Positions 7,422 through 14,485 of a DNA stretch of 14,485 nucleotides are shown in pieces. Position 1 is the first letter of the stretch. Each line of letters opens with the position of its first letter. The notes beneath the pieces were generated by a model. It searched no databases. It was not told where the DNA came from and saw only the letters and a list, made by a program, of their open reading frames with translations. Location of the stretch: positions 1-14,485 of the forward strand of contig JAJZHR010000012.1 of NCBI GenBank assembly GCA_021810815.1. Direction: 5' to 3'. Position numbers and translations under genes: made by a program. This DNA comes from Acidobacteriota bacterium (GTDB lineage Bacteria; Acidobacteriota; Terriglobia; Terriglobales; Acidobacteriaceae).

Positions 7422-8099
7422 GTGGCTAAAAGCATAAAGATCGTCGCACTCTCCGCAGTTCTAGCCGCAATCGCATCTCTTGCGACTTCCGCCTGGGCGG
7501 GGGATCTGAAGGGAAAGGTGTCGGCGCAAGGGATGCATTCCCCGGAGAACATCGTTGTCTACATCGATACCATTCCCGGCAAGACCTTCCCGCCGCCTGT
7601 GCTGCATGCGGTCATGGACCAGATGCAGATGGAATTCGTTCCGCACGTGCTCGTTATCTTGAAAGGCACTGCGGTGAATTTCCTGAACGATGATCCGGTC
7701 CAGCACAACGTGTATTGGCCATCCATCGATCACAACCGGGCTCTGGCACACAACATGGGCACCTGGCCGCAGGGGATTGTGAAGTCGTACACCTTCAATA
7801 ATCTCGGGGATGTTCCCCTGCTATGCAAAACCCACTCGGAGATGTCCGGCCATATCTTGGTTGTGCCTACGCCATATTTCGCAGTCACGGACAAAGAAGG
7901 GAATTACATGATCAAAAATGTTCCCCCGGGGCAGTATGTGCTTAAGACCTGGAGCGAGGAAGCCAAGCCCACGGAGCAAGCGGTGACCATAAAAGCCGTT
8001 CCCGACGCTGGCAAACAGACCTGCAACAACTGCGCTCCCTGCAATTGCTGCGCAGCGCAGTCAACGAACGTCGATCTGACCGTGAAGAAGCAGTTTTAA
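7422..8099 (+). CDS. Periplasmic cupredoxin-like copper protein, copy 2, with Cys-rich tail
   Basis: This 225-residue paralogue of the preceding gene has a signal peptide (about 1-26, AWA cleavage), copper ligands H95 and C135-x2-H138-x2-M141, and the same C-terminal regulatory-like beta domain. It differs by an inserted cysteine-rich segment near the end, C201-x2-C204-x2-C207-x-C209-C210, before the shared final VKK motif. Five cysteines in ten residues could bind extra metal or form disulfides; this is absent from copy 1. The start is GTG 7422, nine bases after AAGGGGA, because it begins a proper signal peptide; the in-frame extension upstream is Ser/Arg-rich and covers the hairpin, so I rejected it. 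It is a tandem duplicate in the redox operon, probably specialised for a different partner or potential. Confidence 0.82.
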   Translation: MAKSIKIVALSAVLAAIASLATSAWAGDLKGKVSAQGMHSPENIVVYIDTIPGKTFPPPVLHAVMDQMQMEFVPHVLVILKGTAVNFLNDDPVQHNVYWPSIDHNRALAHNMGTWPQGIVKSYTFNNLGDVPLLCKTHSEMSGHILVVPTPYFAVTDKEGNYMIKNVPPGQYVLKTWSEEAKPTEQAVTIKAVPDAGKQTCNNCAPCNCCAAQSTNVDLTVKKQF

Positions 8100-8193
8100 A
8101 AGCCCCGGAGGGCTGCGCTTGAGCGCTATGGAGCAAATCGCCGCTGCCTGCGGGCAGCACGTCGCCTGCGGCGGCAAGGCCCGTTGGATCCAT

Positions 8194-8210
8194 AGCCGCG
8201 ACGCGCGGCT
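8194..8210. other. Compact hairpin upstream of the hexaheme gene
   Basis: AGCCGCG and CGCGGCT arms enclose an ACG loop, within the 188-base gap before the hexaheme cytochrome gene. A weaker 5-base stem (AGCCC, CGGA loop, GGGCT) follows the previous stop at 8101-8114. Neither has a T-run. They may be RNA processing or stability elements. No clear promoter or GTGAY-N4-GTCAC site is seen in this gap, so the downstream genes may depend on read-through. Confidence 0.35.
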
Positions 8211-8287
8211 TGCAGAGACTCAATCACCCGTGCCCGGATCGCCTTGCGCCGTCCTGGGGCGGCCATGGATTCGGAGATGGAGCAGTC

Positions 8288-10225
8288 ATGGCAGTCATGT
8301 CGGCTGAGCAGATTCAAAAGGCCGTTTCCCGCGTACCCCATGTTTTCGCTGTCTGCATCGCCTTGCTGCTGGGCATGATCGCCTGGCAGGGGAGAGCGGA
8401 TTGGCGTGGGTTGCAGCAATACAGGCAGGGCCCCACCCAGATCGCCCATCTGCGGCACGGTGTGCTGGCCTGGAAGCAGCCGGTGGTGCCGGACCAATAC
8501 ATGCAGGCCAGTTGCGGCTCCTGCCATCAGGAGGATCTGCCCCAGACCCCCCGCCTCAACCACGGCCGGCTGCTGGTCGCCAGATTCAACTGCATTGGCT
8601 GCCACCGCATGCAGGGCATCGAGAGGCCCCCCATGCTGGGCCCCGACTTGACCAGCGTCGGAACCAAGGTGAGCCGCGAATGGATCTACAAGTGGCTGAA
8701 GGAGCCTCGCACCCTCACCGACGCCGACGGCAATGTGACCGTGGATGGCGTGGCCACAAACCCGCGCATGCCAAAATTTCAACTGAGCGACGAGGAGTTG
8801 CGCGCTCTCTCAGCCTATCTGAGCATGCAGCGGGCCAAGCCGATCGCTCCCTACCGATTCAATGCGCGCCTTGTGGCCGCAGCGGCCAAGCAGGGCGACG
8901 CGGCCGACCAGGGGCAGATACGGTTCAATCAGATGTTCTGCGTCACGTGCCACGCGCTCGCGGTCGATCGAGGAGGAGAGACCTCCCTGATCGGCGGGGA
9001 CATCGGGCCCGAGTTGACGAAGGTGGGCAGCAAAGTGAAGCCGGAGTGGCTTGTGGCTTGGCTGCGCGACCCCCAGGGCTATTTGCAGCACACCAAAATG
9101 CCGCAGTATCAGTGGTCCGACAAGGATTTGTATGAGGTCACGCAGTACATCCAGAAACGGCTCACAGACCCGGACCTGCTGAAAGACGTGCCGCAGATGG
9201 GTGCTCCCACGGACGCGGAACTGCGGCTCGGCAAGCAGTTGTTCGCGCAAAAGGGCTGCGCTCAGTGCCACGCGATCCCAGGATCCGTTCCTGAAAACAA
9301 ATTCGGCCCCGACCTTTCGGCGTTCGGCATGGCCGCCGGCCCCTATCTTGTGAAGGCGACCGCAACGCACAGCCAGCCGATAGCAATGCATTTCGAAAAA
9401 GGGAATGTGCCAGCGTTCGATGTGGCCGTATCGAAAATCCCGAGGTTCATGATCGCCTACATCCAGGCCAAGGTGTCGAACCCAGCCTCCATCACCCCGA
9501 AAACCAACATGCCCTCATTCCATATGAGCCAGGCCGACAAGGAGGATTTGACCACGGCGCTGCTCAGCATGACGGGGCCTCCCGTCTCGGAGGGAGCTTC
9601 GGGCCATCTCGCCGTTCCGCGGCCTCGCGCAGAGTTCCATCCGACAGGCAAATTCGGCGAGCTTTACACGCGCTACAGATGCGATACCTGCCATGCGTTC
9701 AACGGCTATGGCGGCACTCTGGCCCCCGACCTCTCCGCCGAGGGCAGCCGATCGCAGCATGAATGGCTGGTTCAATTCCTGAAGAGCCCGCAAACCTTGC
9801 GCCCGACGCTCACCGTGCGGATGCCCGAATTCAATATGCCCGACCAGGACGCAACGGCCATCGCGGATTACATATCGACGACGCTGCGGAGCCCCAGCGT
9901 GGCCCCGGTCGCCACGGACGCCGGCGAACCCAATCCGCAAATGGCGGCGCGCGGCAAGCAGCTCTACGAGGAGAAATTCCAGTGCCAGTCCTGCCACACC
10001 ATCGGGTCATCCGGAGGCTACGTGGGGCCGAGCCTGAACAATGCGGGCAACTGGCTGACTCCGGCATGGATTGAGGCGTGGCTGCGAGACCCTCAAGCAT
10101 TGATTCCCGGGACGATCGAGCCGCGACGTTCCTTCACGGAAGAGGAAATCGCGGATCTGACAGCGTATTTGTCAACACTCAAGCAGGCGCCGTCCTCTGG
10201 AAGCGCAGTGGCGGGAGGGCAATGA
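8288..10225 (+). CDS. Hexaheme c-type cytochrome, membrane-anchored or exported
   Basis: This 645-residue protein has one N-terminal apolar segment (about 17-33, signal anchor or signal peptide) and six heme c motifs: CGSCH 76, CIGCH 102, CVTCH 218, CAQCH 324, CDTCH 465 and CQSCH 566. It reads as five class-I-like cytochrome modules, each with a G/A-P-x-L block, four of them with a Trp-containing helix, and most with an MP[KQSE][FY] axial-Met loop. The first module carries an extra heme. The third is longer and divergent. The last has IEPRR where the Met loop should be, so that heme may lack a Met ligand. It should relay electrons in the periplasm. ATG 8288 follows GGAG by five bases. Its stop overlaps the next start by one base, so the two cytochromes are probably co-translated. 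Confidence 0.9.
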   Translation: MAVMSAEQIQKAVSRVPHVFAVCIALLLGMIAWQGRADWRGLQQYRQGPTQIAHLRHGVLAWKQPVVPDQYMQASCGSCHQEDLPQTPRLNHGRLLVARFNCIGCHRMQGIERPPMLGPDLTSVGTKVSREWIYKWLKEPRTLTDADGNVTVDGVATNPRMPKFQLSDEELRALSAYLSMQRAKPIAPYRFNARLVAAAAKQGDAADQGQIRFNQMFCVTCHALAVDRGGETSLIGGDIGPELTKVGSKVKPEWLVAWLRDPQGYLQHTKMPQYQWSDKDLYEVTQYIQKRLTDPDLLKDVPQMGAPTDAELRLGKQLFAQKGCAQCHAIPGSVPENKFGPDLSAFGMAAGPYLVKATATHSQPIAMHFEKGNVPAFDVAVSKIPRFMIAYIQAKVSNPASITPKTNMPSFHMSQADKEDLTTALLSMTGPPVSEGASGHLAVPRPRAEFHPTGKFGELYTRYRCDTCHAFNGYGGTLAPDLSAEGSRSQHEWLVQFLKSPQTLRPTLTVRMPEFNMPDQDATAIADYISTTLRSPSVAPVATDAGEPNPQMAARGKQLYEEKFQCQSCHTIGSSGGYVGPSLNNAGNWLTPAWIEAWLRDPQALIPGTIEPRRSFTEEEIADLTAYLSTLKQAPSSGSAVAGGQ

Positions 10226-10791
10226 TGAAACTCCTCGTGATCTATTTCGCGGTTCTTCTGGGCTGCCTCGGTCTGGCGACGGTTGGCAGCAAGAGCTTCC
10301 TGGCCACTTCCTGCTGGTGCTGGTCGAGCAACCAGGGTGTGGTCGCCTTGAAAAAGCAGCCTCCGCCATCGCAGGAGTACGTTTCCTTCGGCTCCTACGG
10401 CTCTGAGGTGGACTGGAACAACCCGGAGCGCGTCATTCCGCTGGGCTACGAGCAAGCCCAGGGCAAAAGGATCTTCTACGAGCAATGCGTCTGGTGCCAT
10501 GCCGACTCCACGCCGGCCGGCCCCTCCAATCGCTCCAACGTCACCCCCACGCCCCCGCTGATGAACGACGGAACCATATTCAACGCTGAAAGCGACGCTG
10601 CGCTGCGGAAGATGATCGCCCTGGGCGGCAGGGAAACGGGCAAGTCCGCGATGATGCCCCCCTACGGCAAGTCCCTTTCAACGGAGGATATCGGCGATCT
10701 GATTGCATACATGCGGGTCATCGCTGCGCCGGAGTACCATAAACCTGCCAGCAGGAAGTTCAAATGGAAATGGGGAGGCAAGTCTTCATGA
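10225..10791 (+). CDS. Membrane-anchored monoheme cytochrome c
   Basis: This 188-residue protein has an N-terminal apolar helix (about 1-20), then a short segment with two close cysteines, C30-W-C32. A class I cytochrome c domain follows, with heme motif C88-V-W-C91-H92 and a probable axial-Met loop SAMMPPYGKSLS before the final helix. The C-terminal tail is basic (KFKWKWGGK). It likely sits on the periplasmic face of the inner membrane and passes electrons to or from the hexaheme protein encoded just upstream. ATG 10225 is chosen because GGAGG lies six bases before it; ATG 10222 is also in frame but too close. It shares one base with the previous stop, and its own stop overlaps the next start by four bases (ATGA), so the three genes form a tight translational unit. 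Confidence 0.85.
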   Translation: MKLLVIYFAVLLGCLGLATVGSKSFLATSCWCWSSNQGVVALKKQPPPSQEYVSFGSYGSEVDWNNPERVIPLGYEQAQGKRIFYEQCVWCHADSTPAGPSNRSNVTPTPPLMNDGTIFNAESDAALRKMIALGGRETGKSAMMPPYGKSLSTEDIGDLIAYMRVIAAPEYHKPASRKFKWKWGGKSS

Positions 10792-12125
10792 GCAGGGCCA
10801 CGAGGGTTTTCAGCGCCGCACCCAAACTCCTCTCGTGGAGCCTCCTCCTTCTGACCATGGCGTCGGCCTACGGCCAGGTGAGTCCTGCCGAAATTCTGAA
10901 CCCGAAGCTGAAAGCCGAAGAGCAGAGATATTTGCCGCAGTTGCAAGCCCTCCAGCATTCGATCGCAGTGGCGGACTTTGCTTTTCCCTTGAGACTGGCC
11001 CGGTACGCGGACGCCAGGCCGGGCCAGCGGGGGGCGTCGAATTCCGATGGCATCGAATTCGTCTACTTTCAGCAACGCGTCGTGCTGAAAATCTCTGGAA
11101 TCTACAAGGCCGCCTTCAACGCGACACAACTCTCTCAGAATGAGCGGGCCAGCCGGACCTTCCAGGACGTGGTGGCTCCCATTCTGCGGCTCGTCACACA
11201 GCAAATCCCCCCGAGCGTGGACTGCGATGGTATCGGATTCGAAATCGTCTATCACACGCGCGATGCCAACAAGGTTTACGACTATGAAGGCAGGGAAGCC
11301 CTGGTCGTGGTCTTTAGCCGGGACGACGCCTTTGCCTTTGAGAACGCGAAAACCGCCCAGGAGCGCCAGCAGATTCTGAACCGCTCCGATATTTTTGTGA
11401 ATGGCGAGGATTTCGGCCTGGCACTGGGGCAGCGCGATCCGCTCGACCCGCAGGCGCTCGAACGGTCGGTTCCGCGAGAGGAGAGGGAAGCTTCTTCCTC
11501 CATGCAGGCAAGCACTGTTCCCGTTGCGACTCCCGCTCCCGCCCCTGCTACCGTTTCTGCTCCTGCACCTGCGCCTGCCGTTGAAGTTTCCGGGGGTGCT
11601 GTCGCTCCAACGATTTCGCTTGCCCCATCGAAGTCTGCTTCAAAGTCTCCTCCAACATCCGCGGACGCAATGCGGTTGCAAGCGCAGTTCCAGGCGCAAC
11701 TCAGTGCGATCGCGAAGGAATCCGGGGCCAGGCTTCATTTGGCGGACCGCAGCGCTCCCTCCTTCGAAGCTTCTGGCGATCAGACAGTTCTGCATTTCAC
11801 CATGGCCAACACGCTGACCTTCGACAGGAGCACAACGTCGATTTACAAGCGTGCGGCTCAAAGCTTCGATCTCTTTCTTGCGCCTGAGATGAAGGACCTG
11901 TTGAGCAGGCTCCCTGCGGGCGCGGACTTCGACGCATTCGATTTCTCCGTGCTCAATCATTTCGGGACCGGGAACTCGACCCCCGAGACGGTCGATTACA
12001 TTTGCCCCGCGAACGCCGTGCGCTCCTTCGTGGAGAACAAAATCACCAGCCAGGACTTGATCAACCAGAGCATGGTGCTGGTCAATGGCGTGCGGATTGC
12101 CCTGAATTTGCAGCTCGCCGAGTAG
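10788..12125 (+). CDS. Exported protein with duplicated domain, unknown function
   Basis: This 445-residue protein has a signal peptide (about 1-29). A first domain (about 80-220) is followed by a Pro/Ala/Ser-rich linker (about 238-294) and then a second domain (about 310-445). The two domains look homologous by hand: TFQDVVAP matches SFDLFLAP, CDGIGFEIVYHT matches FDAFDFSVLNHF, and NRSDIFVNGEDFGLALG matches NQSMVLVNGVRIALNLQ. No CxxCH, copper site or known catalytic motif is visible, so it may be a scaffold, assembly or partner protein of the cytochromes rather than a carrier. I do not recognise the family. ATG 10788 follows GGAGG by nine bases and overlaps the cytochrome stop by four bases. 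It ends the six-gene block. Confidence 0.78.
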   Translation: MSRATRVFSAAPKLLSWSLLLLTMASAYGQVSPAEILNPKLKAEEQRYLPQLQALQHSIAVADFAFPLRLARYADARPGQRGASNSDGIEFVYFQQRVVLKISGIYKAAFNATQLSQNERASRTFQDVVAPILRLVTQQIPPSVDCDGIGFEIVYHTRDANKVYDYEGREALVVVFSRDDAFAFENAKTAQERQQILNRSDIFVNGEDFGLALGQRDPLDPQALERSVPREEREASSSMQASTVPVATPAPAPATVSAPAPAPAVEVSGGAVAPTISLAPSKSASKSPPTSADAMRLQAQFQAQLSAIAKESGARLHLADRSAPSFEASGDQTVLHFTMANTLTFDRSTTSIYKRAAQSFDLFLAPEMKDLLSRLPAGADFDAFDFSVLNHFGTGNSTPETVDYICPANAVRSFVENKITSQDLINQSMVLVNGVRIALNLQLAE

Positions 12126-12308
12126 AGCACTGCAAAAGCCGAATTTGCGTGGCGCGATTGAAATGGCGCGAAGCGGTCTTCCTGAGAGGCGCAGCCGAGT
12201 CGAAGAATCCCGGGAATGCATGGGCTTCCGACAAGTCCCAGTTTCCCAAAGTCCTTGCTGGATGTCTCGCGGAACTCTCGCTCCGCACCCCCGGGATCAA
12301 TGCCTTAA

Positions 12309-12347
12309 AGCCGCGAGAGCCGCGCAGATTGCGCAGCTCTCGCGGCT
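12309..12347. terminator. Long two-part hairpin between convergent genes
   Basis: Perfect 12-base outer arms AGCCGCGAGAGC and GCTCTCGCGGCT surround a second 5-base stem (GCGCA, GAT loop, TGCGC), with one unpaired base on each side. It lies between the ends of the redox operon (12125) and the minus-strand membrane gene (12402), so it could stop transcription from both. No T-run follows, as with the other hairpins here. The rest of 12126-12401 shows no gene. Confidence 0.5.
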
Positions 12348-12401
12348 GATAAGGCCCATCCCTTTAGAGCGCGATTCGTCAGAGCTTCCGCAGGCGCGCT
12401 C

Positions 12402-13022
12402 TCATTTTGCTTGCGCCAGATGGCCAGCCGAAACCTCTTCCGCCATTCCATTCTCCCAGCTGCGGAACAGGTAGGGAGCGGTCAAAAGAATCTGAACCCC
12501 GAGGAACATCGCGTAGCAGGCAACCGCTGTCACCGAAACGGTGGTGGTGAGTTGGGGGCGCGCTGCAAGCACGATTCCTATGGCGGATGTTGTACCTGCA
12601 AGGACGCACAGCATCGCCGCTTTGCGCGTATCGGCCTTCAAATGGAAGGCCAGTCTCGCATACCAGACGCCCCAGAAAATCCCGTGCAATCCAGCCAGCA
12701 GGCCCAGCAGATTTATATCCAACGGATCCGACTGCCGCAGCCAGTAAACCAGCCAGCAGGCCATCAAAGGCATCCCAGCCAAAAGGTAGACATAGAATCG
12801 ACGGCTGCGCCAGGCTGCATTCTCCAGAATCCTGACGCAGGCAACCATGGCGGGCGCCAGCAGGCAGGCGGCCGTCAGAAACACAGCCGCGATATAGCCT
12901 GACGCTTCAAACCTGGGAGTCGTCATGAGAGATCCCAGAAAAAAAAGCGCAATGCCTAGGCCCAGCATAAGAACCCCATGCCACATCACAAAAGGGGTGC
13001 CAACTTTGCAAACTTTCGCCAT
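12402..13022 (-). CDS. Six-helix inner-membrane protein, unknown function
   Basis: This 206-residue protein has about six membrane helices (roughly 11-32, 42-64, 76-95, 104-124, 135-153, 160-182), short loops and a charged C-terminal tail. No signal peptide cleavage site, known transporter motif or CxxCH is seen. Histidines H15 (helix 1), H114 (helix 4) and H127 (just after helix 4) are possible heme b or quinone-site ligands, but this is speculation. ATG 13022 is chosen because AGGAG lies about ten bases upstream and the protein begins at a natural N-terminus; the longer upstream frame is arginine-rich and contains the operator. Operator site 4 about 200 bases upstream places it in the same putative regulon, so it may be the membrane partner or quinone link of the redox chain. 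Confidence 0.75.
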   Translation of the reverse strand: MAKVCKVGTPFVMWHGVLMLGLGIALFFLGSLMTTPRFEASGYIAAVFLTAACLLAPAMVACVRILENAAWRSRRFYVYLLAGMPLMACWLVYWLRQSDPLDINLLGLLAGLHGIFWGVWYARLAFHLKADTRKAAMLCVLAGTTSAIGIVLAARPQLTTTVSVTAVACYAMFLGVQILLTAPYLFRSWENGMAEEVSAGHLAQAK

Positions 13023-13501
13023 CGCTGAGGTCTCCTGTCTCTCTCGCTCTCTAAAAAATCTCTGTGCAACGCCGACGCAGCTTCGACCGATCTCTCTCTG
13101 TGCCGCGGGCGAGCCGTCCGCCCGTGCTCGCATACGTTGGAGAGCGCCTGTTGGATTAGACTCGCAAAGAACTCGCCTGCATTGCCGAATCGAGTGTAGA
13201 ACGTAATTGGGTGGCGATATTGTGATGGGCGTCACATCACATGGGTGCGTGCTCTGCGCCGACGGGCCCGCTATGTCGCTGCGCCGGTGGCCCGTTGCGC
13301 CCGCTCCGCTGAGAAGAATAGGCCGTCCTCGCCACAGTTCGAGCCGCTGGCCCGTATGCCGTGGAGCGCAAAAAGATCCACCCATCTGCGCCAAAGCTGC
13401 TGCAGGAGTGCCTCGCGCTGGCGGCATCTCCTCTTGCAGGCGCTCCGCTGTGCGGGATCGCCGATGACGGTATGATCCAGAAGATAAAAACGGAGTCGCA
13501 A
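13023..13501. other. Divergent intergenic region with operator site 4
   Basis: These 479 bases separate the minus-strand membrane gene from the plus-strand dehydrogenase. Apart from site 4 and the two ribosome sites, the only feature is a CT-rich tract near 13030-13050, just before the membrane gene on its leader side. Open frames on the plus strand here (13207-13475) lack ribosome sites and motifs, and I take them as chance. Confidence 0.5.
13221..13236. promoter_or_regulatory. Crp/Fnr-type operator, site 4 (TGTGATGGGCGTCACA)
   Basis: Perfect TGTGA-N6-TCACA arms differ from site 3 by a single central base. On the minus strand, a -10-like TACACT (13198 down to 13193) starts about 30 bases after its centre, consistent with a class II position for the membrane-protein gene. 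No comparable -10 is seen rightward, and the dehydrogenase start is about 265 bases away, so the leftward gene is the likely target. Confidence 0.68.
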
Positions 13502-14326
13502 GTGACGGATCTTGGTGGAAAAATCGCAGTCGTAACAGGCGCTAGCCGTGGCCTGGGCCAGCGCGTTGCATGGCGCCTATCGCAACTGGGCGCAGACGTG
13601 GCGTTGCTCGCGCGCAGCGAAGCCGCTCTTCAACATCTCCAGCAGAAGATGGCAGCTCATGGCGCACGCACCCTCGCGGTTCCCGTCGATGTCGGGGATC
13701 CGCAATCCGTCCACCGGGCGAAAGGCGTGATCGAGCGCGACCTCGGTATCCCTTCCATTCTCGTCAACGCTGCGGGCGTCTTCGGGCCAATCGATCTCGT
13801 CAAAGACAGCGATCCGGCTGCCTGGATCGAGACGATGAGGATCAATACGATTGGCCCGTACCTCACCTGCCGCGCATTCGTCGGCGGCATGATGGACCGC
13901 GGATGGGGCCGGATCGTCAACGTCAGCTCTGCCGCGGCCTTGCACGAACCAGGACCGATCAACAGCGCCTATGGCACAAGCAAGGCGGCGCTCAATCAGT
14001 TCACGCGGCACCTTGCGTCCGAACTGAAAGGCACCGGAGTGACTGCGAACGCAATCCACCCCGGCGATGTGAAAACGGACATGTGGGAATACATAAAAGG
14101 CGCCTCGCAACGACTAGGCAGCGCTGCCGAGGCATACAGCAAATGGGCGGACTGGGTTCAGGAAACGGGAGGCGATGATCCCGAGAAGGCCGCCAATCTC
14201 ATTGCCGACCTGATGAGCGAGAACGCCGCCGGCGTGAATGGCCGCTTTCTTTGGATCCAGGACGGATTGCAGAGTCCCATTCCAAGCTGGGGCGAGTCCG
14301 AAGATCTGCCACCCTGGCGCGAATAG
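13502..14326 (+). CDS. Short-chain dehydrogenase/reductase (SDR)
   Basis: This 274-residue classical SDR has the cofactor motif TGASRGLG at residues 12-19, a structural LVNAAG segment near 90, and the catalytic set S143 (NVSS), Y157 and K161 in YGTSK. These residues show an NAD(P)-dependent oxidoreductase acting on a hydroxyl or keto group; the substrate cannot be read from sequence. The Ser-Tyr spacing of 14 is one more than in E. coli FabG. The start is GTG 13502, preceded by GGAG with a six-base gap; ATG 13472 is possible but lacks a ribosome site, and the longer frame to 13361 has no SDR character. It stands alone, is cytoplasmic and shows no link to the redox cluster. Confidence 0.88.
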   Translation: MTDLGGKIAVVTGASRGLGQRVAWRLSQLGADVALLARSEAALQHLQQKMAAHGARTLAVPVDVGDPQSVHRAKGVIERDLGIPSILVNAAGVFGPIDLVKDSDPAAWIETMRINTIGPYLTCRAFVGGMMDRGWGRIVNVSSAAALHEPGPINSAYGTSKAALNQFTRHLASELKGTGVTANAIHPGDVKTDMWEYIKGASQRLGSAAEAYSKWADWVQETGGDDPEKAANLIADLMSENAAGVNGRFLWIQDGLQSPIPSWGESEDLPPWRE

Positions 14327-14411
14327 GCCAGCAAACGCTACGAGGCCAGCAAGCGCCGACATAGAGAAAGCCCTTCGACAGAATCGCCAAAAGGACTCAT
14401 TTTGCAGAAAA

Positions 14412-14485
<74 letters not shown>

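Noticed and set aside
13023..13427. N-terminal extension of the six-helix membrane protein
   Set aside because: The extension is Arg/Pro-rich, contains operator site 4 and precedes a good ribosome site and natural start at 13022.
14326..14356. Direct repeat GGCCAGCAAACGC / GGCCAGCAAGCGC after the dehydrogenase as an attachment site near the tRNA
   Set aside because: The copies are short, imperfect and 18 bases apart, outside the tRNA, and there is no integrase or mobile gene nearby.

Overview
The window looks like chromosomal DNA from a GC-rich, Gram-negative bacterium, most likely an acidobacterium. That guess rests on recollection of family traits: PD40-propeller/TPR secretory proteins, small secreted Cys proteins and heme-porins of this type are common in Acidobacteriota. 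No rRNA or phylogenetic marker is present to confirm it. No insertion sequence, integrase, CRISPR array or phage gene is visible.

Layout: 1-174 is the tail of an unidentified gene. 175-829 is mostly gene-free, with one doubtful 50-residue peptide ORF. 830-1411 encodes an AhpD/carboxymuconolactone-decarboxylase-type protein. 1718-4225 encodes an exported PD40-propeller/TPR protein with one heme c motif. 4390-4746 (minus) is a small secreted Cys protein. 5122-12125 is a co-directional block of six genes: an exported monoheme cytochrome apparently fused to an outer-membrane beta-barrel, two tandem cupredoxin-like proteins with a C-x2-H-x2-M copper site, a hexaheme cytochrome c, a monoheme cytochrome c and an exported protein with an internally duplicated domain. 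The last three genes overlap by 1 and 4 bases. 12402-13022 (minus) encodes a six-helix membrane protein. 13502-14326 is a short-chain dehydrogenase, and the right edge cuts a tRNA-Pro(CGG) on the minus strand.

The central result is that nearly every component from 1.7 to 12.1 kb is an exported redox protein, with nine CxxCH heme motifs and two type-1-like copper sites. Together they could form an electron path from the outer membrane (heme-porin) through the periplasm (cupredoxins, multiheme cytochrome) to the inner membrane (anchored cytochromes). The layout recalls the Cyc2/rusticyanin/cytochrome logic of iron oxidisers, but homology to Cyc2 is not shown and the direction of electron flow and the substrate are unknown.

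Four copies of one Crp/Fnr-type palindrome, GTGAY-N4-GTCAC, lie in intergenic DNA. One is before the PD40/TPR gene, two are between the divergent small secreted gene and the heme-porin operon, and one is before the six-helix membrane gene. Thus each transcription unit of the redox island has a site, while the flanking AhpD-like and dehydrogenase genes do not have one well placed. Spacing to possible -10 boxes matches activator positions near -41 and -61. The island therefore reads as one regulon under a Crp/Fnr-family activator that is not encoded here.
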